DNA from: SVEL01 sp017381055
Lineage (GTDB): Bacteria > Bacillota > Clostridia > Lachnospirales > Lachnospiraceae
Reading direction: 5' to 3'
DNA length: 10,225 bases
NCBI GenBank assembly: GCA_036307185.1
Contig: JAXJYC010000018.1
Span: 1-10,225 of the forward strand
Part shown: one piece after another, positions 1 through 7,781 of the stretch
How the letters are laid out: each line of letters begins with the position of its first letter
How positions within the stretch are numbered: position 1 is the stretch's first letter
Notes under the pieces: generated by a model
Database searches by the model: none
Told to the model about the DNA's origin: nothing
The model's input: the letters and a program-made list of their open reading frames with translations, nothing else
Translations under genes and position numbers: made by a program

Positions 1-1
1 T

Positions 2-1006
2 GCATTAAGTAATATGTCAAACTCTCACATTCAGAAGGTTGCAGTACTTACACAGTACAATGCAAAATCTTTAAATGAGCATCTTAATTCTTCAAAGTGG
101 TGGAACTTTGGTAGAAAGCAGGGTGGTTTGTATGTATTTACACCATCTATTACAGCAGATAACGGATTTTGGTATAGAGGTACAGCGGATAGTATCTGGC
201 AGAATATCAGTTTCTTAAAGAATAGTCATGAACCATATGTAGTCATTGCATCAGGTGATGGTGTATATAAGTTAGATTACAATGATGTATTAGATTATCA
301 TATTGAGAAGAAGGCGGATATTACAGTTGTTTGTAAGCGTTTAGCTGCTACTGATGATGCTTCAAGATTCGGTGTTGTAAGAACAGCAGAGGACGGAAGA
401 ATTACTGATTTCGAGGAGAAACCAGTAGAAACAGAAGAGAGAAATGTATCAACAGGTATTTATGTAATAAGAAGAAGACTTCTTATTGAGCTTATAGAGA
501 AGTGTGCTGAGGAAGAGAGACATGATATCGTTAATGATATTCTTATCAGATATAAGAGTATTAAGAAGATATATGCATATCAGCATAATGAGTATTGGAG
601 CAATGTATCTTCAGTTAGCTCATACTTTAAGACTAATATGCAGTTCTTAAGTCCAGAGGTTAGAAATTACTTCTTTAAGCAGTATCCAGATGTATACTCA
701 AAGGTGGATGATTTACCACCAGCTAAGTATAATCCAGGTTCACATGTTAAGAACAGTCTTGTGTCAAGTGGCTGTATAATTAACGGAACTGTTGAGAATT
801 CTATACTTTTCAAGAAAGCATATATTGGCAATAATTGTACGATTAAGAATTCGATTATTTTAAATAATGTTTATATCGGAGATAATACATATATTGAGAA
901 TTGTATTGTAGAGAGTAGAGATACTATTCGTGCTAATTCAAATTATGTAGGCGATCCTAATGATCCTAAGATTGTTACAGTGCGTGGAGATAGATATCAG
1001 ATATAA
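2..1006 (+). CDS. glgD: GlgD, glucose-1-phosphate adenylyltransferase regulatory subunit (5' partial)
   Basis: This is a GlgD-type subunit of ADP-glucose pyrophosphorylase, which with GlgC makes ADP-glucose from glucose-1-phosphate and ATP for glycogen synthesis in the cytoplasm. The reading frame is open to the left edge (A-L-S-N before the first Met at 14), and family members begin some 40 residues earlier with the GGxxxR nucleotide-binding loop, so the start is outside the window; the Met at 14 is internal. Visible are 334 residues. They include the nucleotidyltransferase core with YRGTAD, SGDGVYKLDY (Asp at visible residue 86) and DFEEKP (about 136-141), then a C-terminal left-handed beta-helix rich in hexapeptide turns (IGNNCTI, IGDNTYI). 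GlgC enzymes usually have SGDH where this protein has SGDG, which favours GlgD over GlgC. glgC probably lies just upstream. The gene is 41 bases from spoVG and is probably cotranscribed with it. Confidence 0.93.
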   Translation, partial: ALSNMSNSHIQKVAVLTQYNAKSLNEHLNSSKWWNFGRKQGGLYVFTPSITADNGFWYRGTADSIWQNISFLKNSHEPYVVIASGDGVYKLDYNDVLDYHIEKKADITVVCKRLAATDDASRFGVVRTAEDGRITDFEEKPVETEERNVSTGIYVIRRRLLIELIEKCAEEERHDIVNDILIRYKSIKKIYAYQHNEYWSNVSSVSSYFKTNMQFLSPEVRNYFFKQYPDVYSKVDDLPPAKYNPGSHVKNSLVSSGCIINGTVENSILFKKAYIGNNCTIKNSIILNNVYIGDNTYIENCIVESRDTIRANSNYVGDPNDPKIVTVRGDRYQI

Positions 1007-1047
1007 ACGTGTAGACTAACTAGAGATGACAGGAAGGAGAGCGGTAT

Positions 1048-1314
1048 ATGCAAGTAACAGATGTGAGAGTACGAAAGCTTACAAAAGAAGGCAAGATGAG
1101 AGCGGTGGTTTCCGTAACTTTTGATAATGAATTTGTAGTTCATGATATAAAGATTATCGAAGGTGAGAAAGGCTTGTTTATCGCTATGCCAAGTAAGAAG
1201 GCAACAGACGGTGAGTATAGAGATATTGCTCACCCAATTAACTCAGAAACACGTGATAGGCTCCAGCAGATTATTTTAGAAAAATATGAGGAGTCTTTAA
1301 CTGAAGAAGAGTAG
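1048..1314 (+). CDS. spoVG: SpoVG, septation/RNA- and DNA-binding regulator
   Basis: The 88-residue product is a near-complete match in character to SpoVG, a small nucleic-acid-binding regulator known in Bacillus for effects on septation and sporulation, and in Staphylococcus and Listeria for gene regulation. The family hallmarks are all present: N-terminal MQVTDVRVRK, central VVHDIKIIEGEKGLFIAMPS at about residues 30-49, and DGEYRDIAHPIN at about 54-65, followed by a charged helical tail ending EESLTEEE. The tail is somewhat shorter than in the Bacillus protein. The start is set by a strong ribosome site (GGAAGGAG, 1032-1039) eight bases before the ATG. There is no room for an obvious separate promoter after glgD, so the two are likely one transcript, ended by the terminator at 1339-1373. 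SpoVG is also found in non-sporulating species, so it does not prove sporulation. Confidence 0.96.
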   Translation: MQVTDVRVRKLTKEGKMRAVVSVTFDNEFVVHDIKIIEGEKGLFIAMPSKKATDGEYRDIAHPINSETRDRLQQIILEKYEESLTEEE

Positions 1315-1338
1315 CAAAAGAATTAAATAATGTATTGA

Positions 1339-1373
1339 AAAAGGGTGCTCCTCGTTGTGAGGAGCACCCTTTT
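1339..1373. terminator. Bidirectional intrinsic terminator between spoVG and the foldase gene
   Basis: A perfect 15-bp stem (1339-1353 with 1359-1373, core GGGTGCTCCTC) closes a 5-base loop. On the + strand the stem runs into TTTT and then GGGTTT; on the - strand the stem is followed by a run of five T. It lies 24 bases after the spoVG stop and 13 bases after the foldase stop, so it suits both convergent transcripts. Confidence 0.9.
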
Positions 1374-1386
1374 GGGTTTGAGTAAA

Positions 1387-2403
1387 CTATTGAGACTGAA
1401 CAATATCGTCTTTTGTAAATACCGGCTCATCAAAGCTGATAGTTTCCCATGCTTCTTGATTAATAGTAACAGGATTTTCTTTTTCAAGTTCTTCTACAAA
1501 AGCTGTAATATAAGATGCTTTTTTTTCTTCTAGTAAAATCTCTTCTGTAGATGCAGTTGCTACTTCGTCATCTTCAAGGTAGCAATATACTACATAATAT
1601 ATACCATTAATTTCAAGTGTTTTACATTCGTCATCCTTAAGAGAAAGGCAGAAGTTTTTAAGTTCCTCGTTAATGCTAGTGTCTTTACCAACATTCATTT
1701 TTTCAATGGATGCATCATAGATATTAGCAACGCCTCCGATAACTTCGCCAGAATTAACACGTTCATGTATTTTAGCTGCGATTCTATCTGGAGCATCGAA
1801 GTACTCTGGACTGAGTTCGACAATTGCTACAAGACACTGACGAGCATCTTCTGGATTAATAGTAAGGTCTGCATCCTTTAAAATCTGAGCACAAACCTTA
1901 TCATAGAGAGTTGTTCTAGTGTATACGCGAGTTACCAAATCTTCCGAAGCATTTGAGGCAGTGATGATTCTAGAATCACTATTTGTCATAAAAGAGGTTA
2001 CGCTAGAAGCTACGGCATCCTTCTCATCGGCTGTTAAAGCAAGGTCATTATCCAAAGCATATTCAGAAAGAACAAATAGTTCTTTGGTAAATTGTAAAGT
2101 TTCTTCTAAAACTAAATCCTCGTATGTCTTACCCATTTCTATAGGAACATCCCAACTAAATGATGTTCCATATGTGTAGTAGTATTCTTCGTAGTAGGCT
2201 TGTTTATTTTTAGTTATAAAAAATGCCTCATCAAGAGTCATAGCCTTTTCATCCATTGTGAAAAGATTAGTGCTCTTGTTGTATTTTTCAGTGCTTTCGG
2301 AATCCTTTGGCTTAATGCAAGGTACGATAATAGCTATAATTGTAATAGCAATGGCTACGCACAAGCTTATTATAATCGGTTTTTTAAATAGGTACTTTTT
2401 CAT
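1387..2403 (-). CDS. Membrane-anchored SurA/PrsA-like foldase (putative peptidyl-prolyl isomerase)
   Basis: The 338-residue protein starts with a basic KKYLFKK stretch and one hydrophobic segment at about residues 9-29, so it is probably held in the membrane with the bulk outside the cell. The Cys at 29 sits in IVPC, which is not a normal lipobox, so I do not call it a lipoprotein. The acidic helical middle (about 55-180: aromatic-rich YYEEYYYTYG, then LTADEKDAV) resembles the SurA-N chaperone domain. A weak parvulin-like segment follows (about 185-275, including CLVAIVELS and YYVVYCYLEDD), but I cannot see the usual parvulin signature, so isomerase activity is doubtful and a holdase role is possible. 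Family assignment rests on overall pattern and on the gene's place after mfd, a common clostridial order. The ATG directly follows the mfd TAA with no spacing, and its ribosome site (AGAGGA, 2411-2416) lies inside the last mfd codons, so translation is probably coupled. Confidence 0.65.
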   Translation of the reverse strand: MKKYLFKKPIIISLCVAIAITIIAIIVPCIKPKDSESTEKYNKSTNLFTMDEKAMTLDEAFFITKNKQAYYEEYYYTYGTSFSWDVPIEMGKTYEDLVLEETLQFTKELFVLSEYALDNDLALTADEKDAVASSVTSFMTNSDSRIITASNASEDLVTRVYTRTTLYDKVCAQILKDADLTINPEDARQCLVAIVELSPEYFDAPDRIAAKIHERVNSGEVIGGVANIYDASIEKMNVGKDTSINEELKNFCLSLKDDECKTLEINGIYYVVYCYLEDDEVATASTEEILLEEKKASYITAFVEELEKENPVTINQEAWETISFDEPVFTKDDIVQSQ

Positions 2404-5400
2404 TTATTTGTCCTCTTTCTGAAATATTATTGATTTAACATTTTCTATAACTGAGTTTAGTTGTTCAAAGCAACTGTCATTGTCTTTAATACCAGTTCTT
2501 GGTTTATAGATAAAGTATGGGTTAGCATCAGGGATAAACTTTAAGTCTCCTCGATATTTTTCTATTAAGGATGGTATCTTGTTAATATCCACAGGCGCTT
2601 TTTGATACATATTTAATCTGAATTCCTTGGCAGTTCCTTTGATCTCAAGTATATATGCCTTGTGAGCATTTGTTTTTAATAGAGCAATATTTAATAGATT
2701 TAAAACTGCCTTTGGTGGCTCGCCAAATCTGTCGTTAAGCTCATCTAACATATCATCATATTCGGAATCTGTCTCAATGGCAGCGATTCTTTTATAGATA
2801 TTAAGCTTTTGAAGCTCGTTTTTAATATATGATGGAGGAATGTAGGCATCCATATATAAGTCGATGGCAGTTTCAAAGGCTTCACATTCTTCCTTTTCGC
2901 CTTTCATAATGAGTACGGCTTCGTTAAGCATTTTACAGTACAGATCGTAACCTACAGCATCCATATGTCCGCTTTGTTCTGCGCCAAGTATGTTTCCAGC
3001 ACCGCGGATTTCTAAATCTCTCATAGCTATTTTAAATCCACTTCCTAAATCTGTAAACTCCCTTATTGCTTGAAGTCGCTTTTCAGCGATTTCTTTTAAC
3101 ATTTTATCGCGCTTATACATTAAAAATGCATAAGAAGTTCTGTTAGAACGTCCTATTCTACCTCGTAGCTGATATAGCTGAGCTAAACCAAGTTTATCGG
3201 CTTCGTGTATAATCATTGTATTAGCATTGGAAATATCTAGACCAGTTTCTATAATAGTTGTAGACACAAGGACATCAATATCTCCGTTAATAAAATCATA
3301 CATAATTTGTTCAAGTCTGCGTTCACTCATCTGTCCATGAGCAAATGCTACGTTGGCATCAGGAACAAGGGCAGCAATTCGATTTGTGATTTCATCAATA
3401 TTATTGACTTTGTTATATACATAGTAAACCTGTCCACCGCGTCCGAGCTCTCTAAGAATGGCTTCGCGAATCATCTCCTCGTTATGCTCCATAACATAGG
3501 TTTGGATAGGGATACGATCTACAGGAGCTTCTTCTAGTACGCTCATATCTCTTATGCCAACTAGACTCATATGAAGAGTTCTAGGGATAGGAGTAGCAGT
3601 GAGAGTAAGTACATCGATATTTTCTCTGAGCTGTTTAATTTTTTCTTTGTGGGCAACGCCAAAACGTTGCTCTTCGTCTATAATAAGCAGTCCTAAATCC
3701 TTGTAAGATATATCTTTTGATAAAACTCTATGAGTTCCTATAACAATATCAACAAATCCTTTTTTTAAACCTTCAATAGCACGTTTTTGCTGTGTTGGTG
3801 TACGGAATCTTGACATAAGCTCGATAGTTACAGGGTAGTCCTTCATACGTTGAACAAAGTTATTGTAATGCTGTTGAGCAAGTATGGTTGTAGGTACGAG
3901 GAATACAACCTGTTTGCCGCTTTGCACGGCTTTAAATGCTGCTCGTATAGCGATTTCTGTTTTTCCAAAGCCTACGTCGCCGCAGATAAGACGATCCATT
4001 ATCTTGCGACTTTCCATATCTTTTTTTGTTTCTTCGATAGCTGTAAGCTGATCTTCAGTTTCATCATACGGGAACATCTCCTCAAACTCAGTTTGCCAAA
4101 GAGTATCCTTATCAAATACATACCCTTGCGTAGATTGACGAGTTGCATAAAGTTTAACTAAATCAGCAGCAATATCCATAACAGCGCCGCGAACACGACT
4201 TTTTGTCTTGGTCCATTCTGTGGTACCAAGCTTATTTAATTTAGGTTTTCTAGCATCCTGGCTAGCATATTTTTGAATCATATCTAGCTGAGTAACTGGG
4301 ATGTAGAGATTGCCTTTGTCTCTATATTCTATTTTTATATAATCTTTAACTGTTTTATCAACAGTGATTTTTTCAATACCTTTATATATTCCAAGTCCGT
4401 GATTTTCATGAACAACATAGTCGTTGACAGAAAGGTCAGAAAAGCTTGCAATCTTTTGACCGGAGTACTTAGAAGTCTTCTTCTTTTTCTTTTTTATAGT
4501 ACCAAAAATATCTGTCTCTGCGATAAGGGCAAATTTAATAGAAGGATATTCAAAACCTTTGTGAATATTTCCATAGGTAACTAAAATTTGTCCTGGAGCG
4601 CAGGTGGCTGAAGGTTCTGATGAATAGAAGGCATTTAAGCCGTATTCATTTAATAAGTCATCAGCAAGTCTCATAGCTCTAGTCTTAGAGGCTGATAAAA
4701 TTACAACAGAAAAGCCTTTTGATTTATAGTGGTTAAGATCCTTTATAAGTGTTTCAAAGCTGCTATTGTATGGATTGACACCTCTCATAGACATATGGAA
4801 GGTTTCTGTTGGGTTAAATGTCTTAAGTTTTTGTTCTAAGGTTGTAAAATGCACAATATTAAATTTAGTTATTTTTGCAATTACATCTTTACAATCCCAT
4901 ATAGCATCGGCTTCTCTTGGAAGAAGATATCCTTTTTCTAAACGAGCAATCATGCTTTCGCGATATTCATCCCAAATAGCATTAGCATGCTCTAAAATTC
5001 TTGTAGGTTCATCTAGTAAAAAAATAGTATTCTTTGTATTGAAGTAGTCAGCAAGAGAAACAGGCTTCTCATAAAAGTAGTTAACATATGAATCTAGTGG
5101 TACTGAAGAAACTGAGTATTCTAATGAATCTAATAATTCATTAATCGTAGTAGTTATTCTATGAGCCTCTTCTGTTTTCATATCAGCACGAAGGCTTGCG
5201 CTATACTCATTTGCATTTTCTTTTATCTTGTCTATACCAGCATCTAGCATACTTTTTGAAAGTATAAATTCTGTAGCTGGATATATTGTAATAAGTTCAA
5301 GATTTTCTACTGTTCTTTGGCTTTGTGGGTCAAAGGATTTAATGGAATCAATAGTATCGTCCCACAAATCTATTCTAAATGGAAGTTCCTCAATAAGAGA

Positions 5401-5958
5401 GAAAACATCAATAATGCTACCTCTTATGGCGAATTGTCCAGGCATTTCAACCTGCTCTACTTTTTCATAGCCCATAGCAATAAGTTTTAGGCTAAAGGCA
5501 TCCATATCTATAATGCTATCATAATCAATAACAACGGAAGCATCTTTTAGATAAGAAATAGGAGCTAGCTTATCCATAAAAGCATCAAGAGTAGCTATAA
5601 TAGTTGCGTCTTCATTTTCTGCAATGGCCTTAAGGACACGCATACGCTCTGTGACAATTTGTTTTCCTTTAAAGCCAGCGCTATAAAAGATAAAATCCTT
5701 ACTAGGATAATAGTATGACGCCTTATCAAAAAACTTCATGTCTTCATAGATTTCTCTAGCTCTTTGTTCACTAAAAGTAAGGATGATTTTGCAACAATTA
5801 GTTGCTTTAAAACCATCCGAGACAAGCTTCATCATATGGACAAGACCTGAATCGATACAACCAGTTATCTGAAGATTACAGGTGCCTTTTTTCATTGCCT
5901 CTCTAACTCTTTCAAGTTCTCCGAGGGCTAGAAAGGGCTTTGATAATGCGTCTAACAT
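2404..5958 (-). CDS. mfd: Mfd, transcription-repair coupling factor
   Basis: Mfd is an ATP-driven DNA translocase that removes RNA polymerase stalled at lesions and recruits UvrA for nucleotide excision repair. At 1184 residues it is full length for the family. The N-terminal UvrB-like region (about 1-340) has a degenerate P-loop (GCIDSG near 33). The RNA-polymerase-interacting domain begins near 510 with DYVVHENHGLGIYKGI (His517). The translocase core has Walker A GDVGFGKTE (660-668), Walker B DEEQ (761-764) followed by RFGV, TATPIPRTLH (from 787) and motif VI RGRIGR (932-937). A C-terminal TRCF domain (about 1030-1150) contains AYIPPSYI. The ATG is preceded by AGGAG at 5964-5968. It lies 41 bases downstream of pth and abuts the foldase gene, in one leftward operon. 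A run of six lysines (489-494) before the RID contains a possible slippery site (see findings). Confidence 0.97.
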   Translation of the reverse strand: MLDALSKPFLALGELERVREAMKKGTCNLQITGCIDSGLVHMMKLVSDGFKATNCCKIILTFSEQRAREIYEDMKFFDKASYYYPSKDFIFYSAGFKGKQIVTERMRVLKAIAENEDATIIATLDAFMDKLAPISYLKDASVVIDYDSIIDMDAFSLKLIAMGYEKVEQVEMPGQFAIRGSIIDVFSLIEELPFRIDLWDDTIDSIKSFDPQSQRTVENLELITIYPATEFILSKSMLDAGIDKIKENANEYSASLRADMKTEEAHRITTTINELLDSLEYSVSSVPLDSYVNYFYEKPVSLADYFNTKNTIFLLDEPTRILEHANAIWDEYRESMIARLEKGYLLPREADAIWDCKDVIAKITKFNIVHFTTLEQKLKTFNPTETFHMSMRGVNPYNSSFETLIKDLNHYKSKGFSVVILSASKTRAMRLADDLLNEYGLNAFYSSEPSATCAPGQILVTYGNIHKGFEYPSIKFALIAETDIFGTIKKKKKKTSKYSGQKIASFSDLSVNDYVVHENHGLGIYKGIEKITVDKTVKDYIKIEYRDKGNLYIPVTQLDMIQKYASQDARKPKLNKLGTTEWTKTKSRVRGAVMDIAADLVKLYATRQSTQGYVFDKDTLWQTEFEEMFPYDETEDQLTAIEETKKDMESRKIMDRLICGDVGFGKTEIAIRAAFKAVQSGKQVVFLVPTTILAQQHYNNFVQRMKDYPVTIELMSRFRTPTQQKRAIEGLKKGFVDIVIGTHRVLSKDISYKDLGLLIIDEEQRFGVAHKEKIKQLRENIDVLTLTATPIPRTLHMSLVGIRDMSVLEEAPVDRIPIQTYVMEHNEEMIREAILRELGRGGQVYYVYNKVNNIDEITNRIAALVPDANVAFAHGQMSERRLEQIMYDFINGDIDVLVSTTIIETGLDISNANTMIIHEADKLGLAQLYQLRGRIGRSNRTSYAFLMYKRDKMLKEIAEKRLQAIREFTDLGSGFKIAMRDLEIRGAGNILGAEQSGHMDAVGYDLYCKMLNEAVLIMKGEKEECEAFETAIDLYMDAYIPPSYIKNELQKLNIYKRIAAIETDSEYDDMLDELNDRFGEPPKAVLNLLNIALLKTNAHKAYILEIKGTAKEFRLNMYQKAPVDINKIPSLIEKYRGDLKFIPDANPYFIYKPRTGIKDNDSCFEQLNSVIENVKSIIFQKEDK

Positions 5959-5974
5959 AAGAACTCCTAGCTTT

Positions 5975-5999
5975 ATTGAAGGTGTTAATAAACTTCAAT
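5975..5999 (-). other. Short stem-loop in the pth-mfd gap
   Basis: A 7-bp inverted repeat (ATTGAAG at 5975-5981 with CTTCAAT at 5993-5999) with an 11-base loop sits right after the pth stop codon. There is no T-run after it on the - strand, so it is not a convincing terminator; it may be an mRNA-stabilising hairpin or chance in AT-rich sequence. Confidence 0.25.
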
Positions 6000-6563
6000 T
6001 TAATTATTATATAAATTCATAGCCTTTTCGAAGCTGTCGCTAATAATAGTTGCAATAGCTTCAACAGATTTATTAATAGCTTCATCGATAGATTTTCTTT
6101 CACTAGGTGTAAATCGTGATAATACGAAATCAGCTAAGTCCCAGCCATTAGGCTTAGCACCAACACCTATCTTTATTCTTCTGAAACTTTCAGAACCTAA
6201 ATGAGCGATAATATTCTTAATTCCATTATGACCGCCAGCGCTTCCCTTGCCACGCATACGGATACGACCTGGATCCATACTGATATCATCATATATAACG
6301 ATAAGCTCTGTATCAGCATTACATTTATAAAAATTTAAAGCATCTATAACTGCTTCGCCACTTAAATTCATAAAAGTCTGAGGTTTCATTAAAAGGACTT
6401 TTTCGCCTTCGATTATACCTTGGCCACAAAGGGCCTTGTGCTTAGCGTTATTGACATTTATAGAATATTTATCAGCTAAGGCATCGATGGTGTCAAAACC
6501 TACATTATGCCTAGTCTTATCGTATTTTGATGTTGGATTACCTAATCCTACTATAATGTACAT
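6000..6563 (-). CDS. pth: Pth, peptidyl-tRNA hydrolase
   Basis: Pth cleaves the ester bond of peptidyl-tRNAs that drop off ribosomes, recycling tRNA in the cytoplasm. The 187-residue protein begins MYIIVGLGNPTSKYDKTRHN, which holds the conserved Asn9 and catalytic His19 (Asn10 and His20 in E. coli). Further family motifs follow: KPQTFMNLSG, IYDDISMDPG with the conserved Asp, GSAGGHNGIKNI, and the C-terminal GAKPNGWDLADFVLSRF. The reading frame extends 26 codons further upstream, but I chose the Met at 6563. The family starts there, and a perfect AGGAGG (6571-6576) lies seven bases before it; the upstream extension has no family character. It is the first gene of the leftward pth-mfd-foldase operon, with a likely promoter at 6613-6641. 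Confidence 0.97.
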   Translation of the reverse strand: MYIIVGLGNPTSKYDKTRHNVGFDTIDALADKYSINVNNAKHKALCGQGIIEGEKVLLMKPQTFMNLSGEAVIDALNFYKCNADTELIVIYDDISMDPGRIRMRGKGSAGGHNGIKNIIAHLGSESFRRIKIGVGAKPNGWDLADFVLSRFTPSERKSIDEAINKSVEAIATIISDSFEKAMNLYNN

Positions 6564-6570
6564 ATATAAT

Positions 6571-6576
6571 CCTCCT
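6571..6576 (-). promoter_or_regulatory. Ribosome binding site deciding the pth start
   Basis: AGGAGG on the - strand, seven bases before the ATG ending at 6563. It selects the short 187-residue form over the longer open frame that begins at 6641. Confidence 0.85.
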
Positions 6577-6612
6577 GAAATGAAGAAATTTTCAAATATA
6601 AATCGTGCCTTT

Positions 6613-6641
6613 AGAATAACATAAGGAGCCTTTATATTCAA
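6613..6641 (-). promoter_or_regulatory. Candidate promoter of the pth-mfd-foldase operon
   Basis: On the - strand, TTGAAT (6641-6636) and TATTCT (6618-6613) are separated by 17 bases, each matching the sigma-A consensus at four of six positions. Transcription would start near 6606, about 43 bases before the pth ATG. In AT-rich DNA such matches occur by chance, so this is only a candidate, supported by its position in a divergent gap. Confidence 0.4.
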
Positions 6642-6673
6642 GAAAATTCAACGAAATTTGGTGTGATTTGGGG

Positions 6674-6702
6674 TTGCCATACACTTTCAAAAGTGCTAAA
6701 CT
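6674..6702 (+). promoter_or_regulatory. Candidate ilvE promoter with a palindrome in its spacer
   Basis: TTGCCA (6674-6679) and TAAACT (6697-6702) are spaced by 17 bases and would give a start near 6709, about 47 bases before the ilvE ATG. The spacer holds a 6-bp palindrome, CACTTT-CA-AAAGTG (6682-6695), placed where a repressor could block polymerase. The promoter call is plausible; the operator role is speculative. Confidence 0.45.
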
Positions 6703-6740
6703 TGAGAGAAATGGAAAAGAATTTGTATTCTTTGGTAGGA

Positions 6741-6747
6741 AAGGAAG
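6741..6747 (+). promoter_or_regulatory. Ribosome binding site deciding the ilvE start
   Basis: AAGGAAG, eight bases before the ATG at 6756. The frame is open back to an ATG at 6663, but that one overlaps the likely promoter and has no ribosome site, so 6756 is preferred. Confidence 0.7.
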
Positions 6748-6755
6748 TATGGATT

Positions 6756-7781
6756 ATGGAAAAGAAAAATATTGATTGGTCAAATCTAGGGTTCGGTTAT
6801 ATTGAAACAGAGAAGAGATTTGTGTCTAACTATAAAAATGGTGCATGGGATGAAGGTGCATTAGTATCAGATTCTATGATTACTATGAGCGAATGTGCAG
6901 GTGTACTTCAGTATGCTCAGACAGTTTTTGAGGGTATGAAGGCTTACACAACAGAGGATGGTCGTATTGTAACATTTAGACCTGATCTCAATGCGGCACG
7001 TATGGAAGATTCTTGTAAGAGACTTCAGATGCCTGTATTTCCACAGGATAAGTTTATTGAAGCAGTTTCCCAGGTTGTAGAAGCAAATGCAGCATATGTT
7101 CCTCCATATGGTTCAGGTGCTACATTATATCTTAGACCATATATGTTTGGTTCATCGCCAGTTATCGGTGTAAAGCCAGCGGAGGAATATCAGTTCAGAA
7201 TTTTTGCTACACCAGTAGGCCCATACTTTAAGGGGGGTGTTAAGCCATTAACAATTAAGGTAAGTGATTTTGATAGAGCAGCTCCAAACGGAACAGGTCA
7301 TATTAAAGCGGGTCTTAACTATGCAATGAGCCTTCATGCTATCGTTACAGCTCATGAAGAGGGATATGATGAGAATATGTATCTTGATCCAAAGACAAGA
7401 ACAAAGGTTGAAGAGACAGGTGGAGCGAACTTCTTATTTATTACAAAGGATAATAAGGTAGTTACACCTAAGTCATCAAGTATTCTTCCATCAATTACCC
7501 GTCGTTCGCTTATGCAGGTTGCTAAGGATTATCTTGGACTTGAGGTTGAGGAGAGAGAAGTATATGTAGATGAGCTTGAGAACTTTGCAGAGTGTGGACT
7601 TTGCGGAACAGCTGCTGTTATCTCACCGGTAGGTAAGGTAGTAAACCACGGCAAGGAAATTTGCTTCCCAAGTGGAATGAATGATATGGGACCTGTAACT
7701 AAGAAGTTATATGATACTTTAACAGGTATTCAGATGGGTAGAATCGAAGCTCCAGAAGGATGGATTCACGTAATCAAGTAA
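6756..7781 (+). CDS. ilvE: Branched-chain amino acid aminotransferase (class IV, BCAT)
   Basis: This PLP enzyme swaps the amino group between glutamate and the 2-keto acids of leucine, isoleucine and valine, the last step of their synthesis and the first of their breakdown. The 341-residue protein is the larger, eukaryote-like BCAT type. It begins MEKKNIDWSNLGFGYI and contains YAQTVFEGMKAY (53-64), FRPDLNAARMEDSCKRL (74-90), GHIKAGLNYA (181-190) with Lys184 as the probable PLP-binding lysine, EETGGANFLF (219-228), SSILPSITRRS and CGTAAVISPVG. A CxxC pair (Cys280, Cys283) lies just before GTAA. The human redox CxxC falls after the equivalent GTA, so this is not clearly the same switch. The gene stands alone, divergent from pth, with its own likely promoter. 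Its stop codon touches the folded element that follows, and the first U-tract terminator downstream is at 7971-8013. Confidence 0.95.
   Translation: MEKKNIDWSNLGFGYIETEKRFVSNYKNGAWDEGALVSDSMITMSECAGVLQYAQTVFEGMKAYTTEDGRIVTFRPDLNAARMEDSCKRLQMPVFPQDKFIEAVSQVVEANAAYVPPYGSGATLYLRPYMFGSSPVIGVKPAEEYQFRIFATPVGPYFKGGVKPLTIKVSDFDRAAPNGTGHIKAGLNYAMSLHAIVTAHEEGYDENMYLDPKTRTKVEETGGANFLFITKDNKVVTPKSSSILPSITRRSLMQVAKDYLGLEVEEREVYVDELENFAECGLCGTAAVISPVGKVVNHGKEICFPSGMNDMGPVTKKLYDTLTGIQMGRIEAPEGWIHVIK

Noticed and set aside
14..16. ATG at 14 as the true start of glgD
   Set aside because: The frame is open upstream with family residues (A-L-S-N), no ribosome site fits, and the essential N-terminal nucleotide loop would be missing; it is an internal Met.
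997..1233. 78-residue open frame on the - strand across spoVG
   Set aside because: It is an antisense shadow of the highly conserved spoVG coding sequence.
6564..6641. Longer pth start at 6641 (26 extra residues)
   Set aside because: MYIIVGLGNP is the family start and has a perfect AGGAGG seven bases upstream.
6634..6648. CodY-like box upstream of ilvE
   Set aside because: Four of 15 positions differ from AATTTTCWGAAAATT in an AT-rich gap; too weak to call.
6663..6755. Longer ilvE start at 6663 (31 extra residues)
   Set aside because: The extra part has no family similarity, no ribosome site and overlaps the likely promoter; the family starts at MEKKNIDW with AAGGAAG before it.
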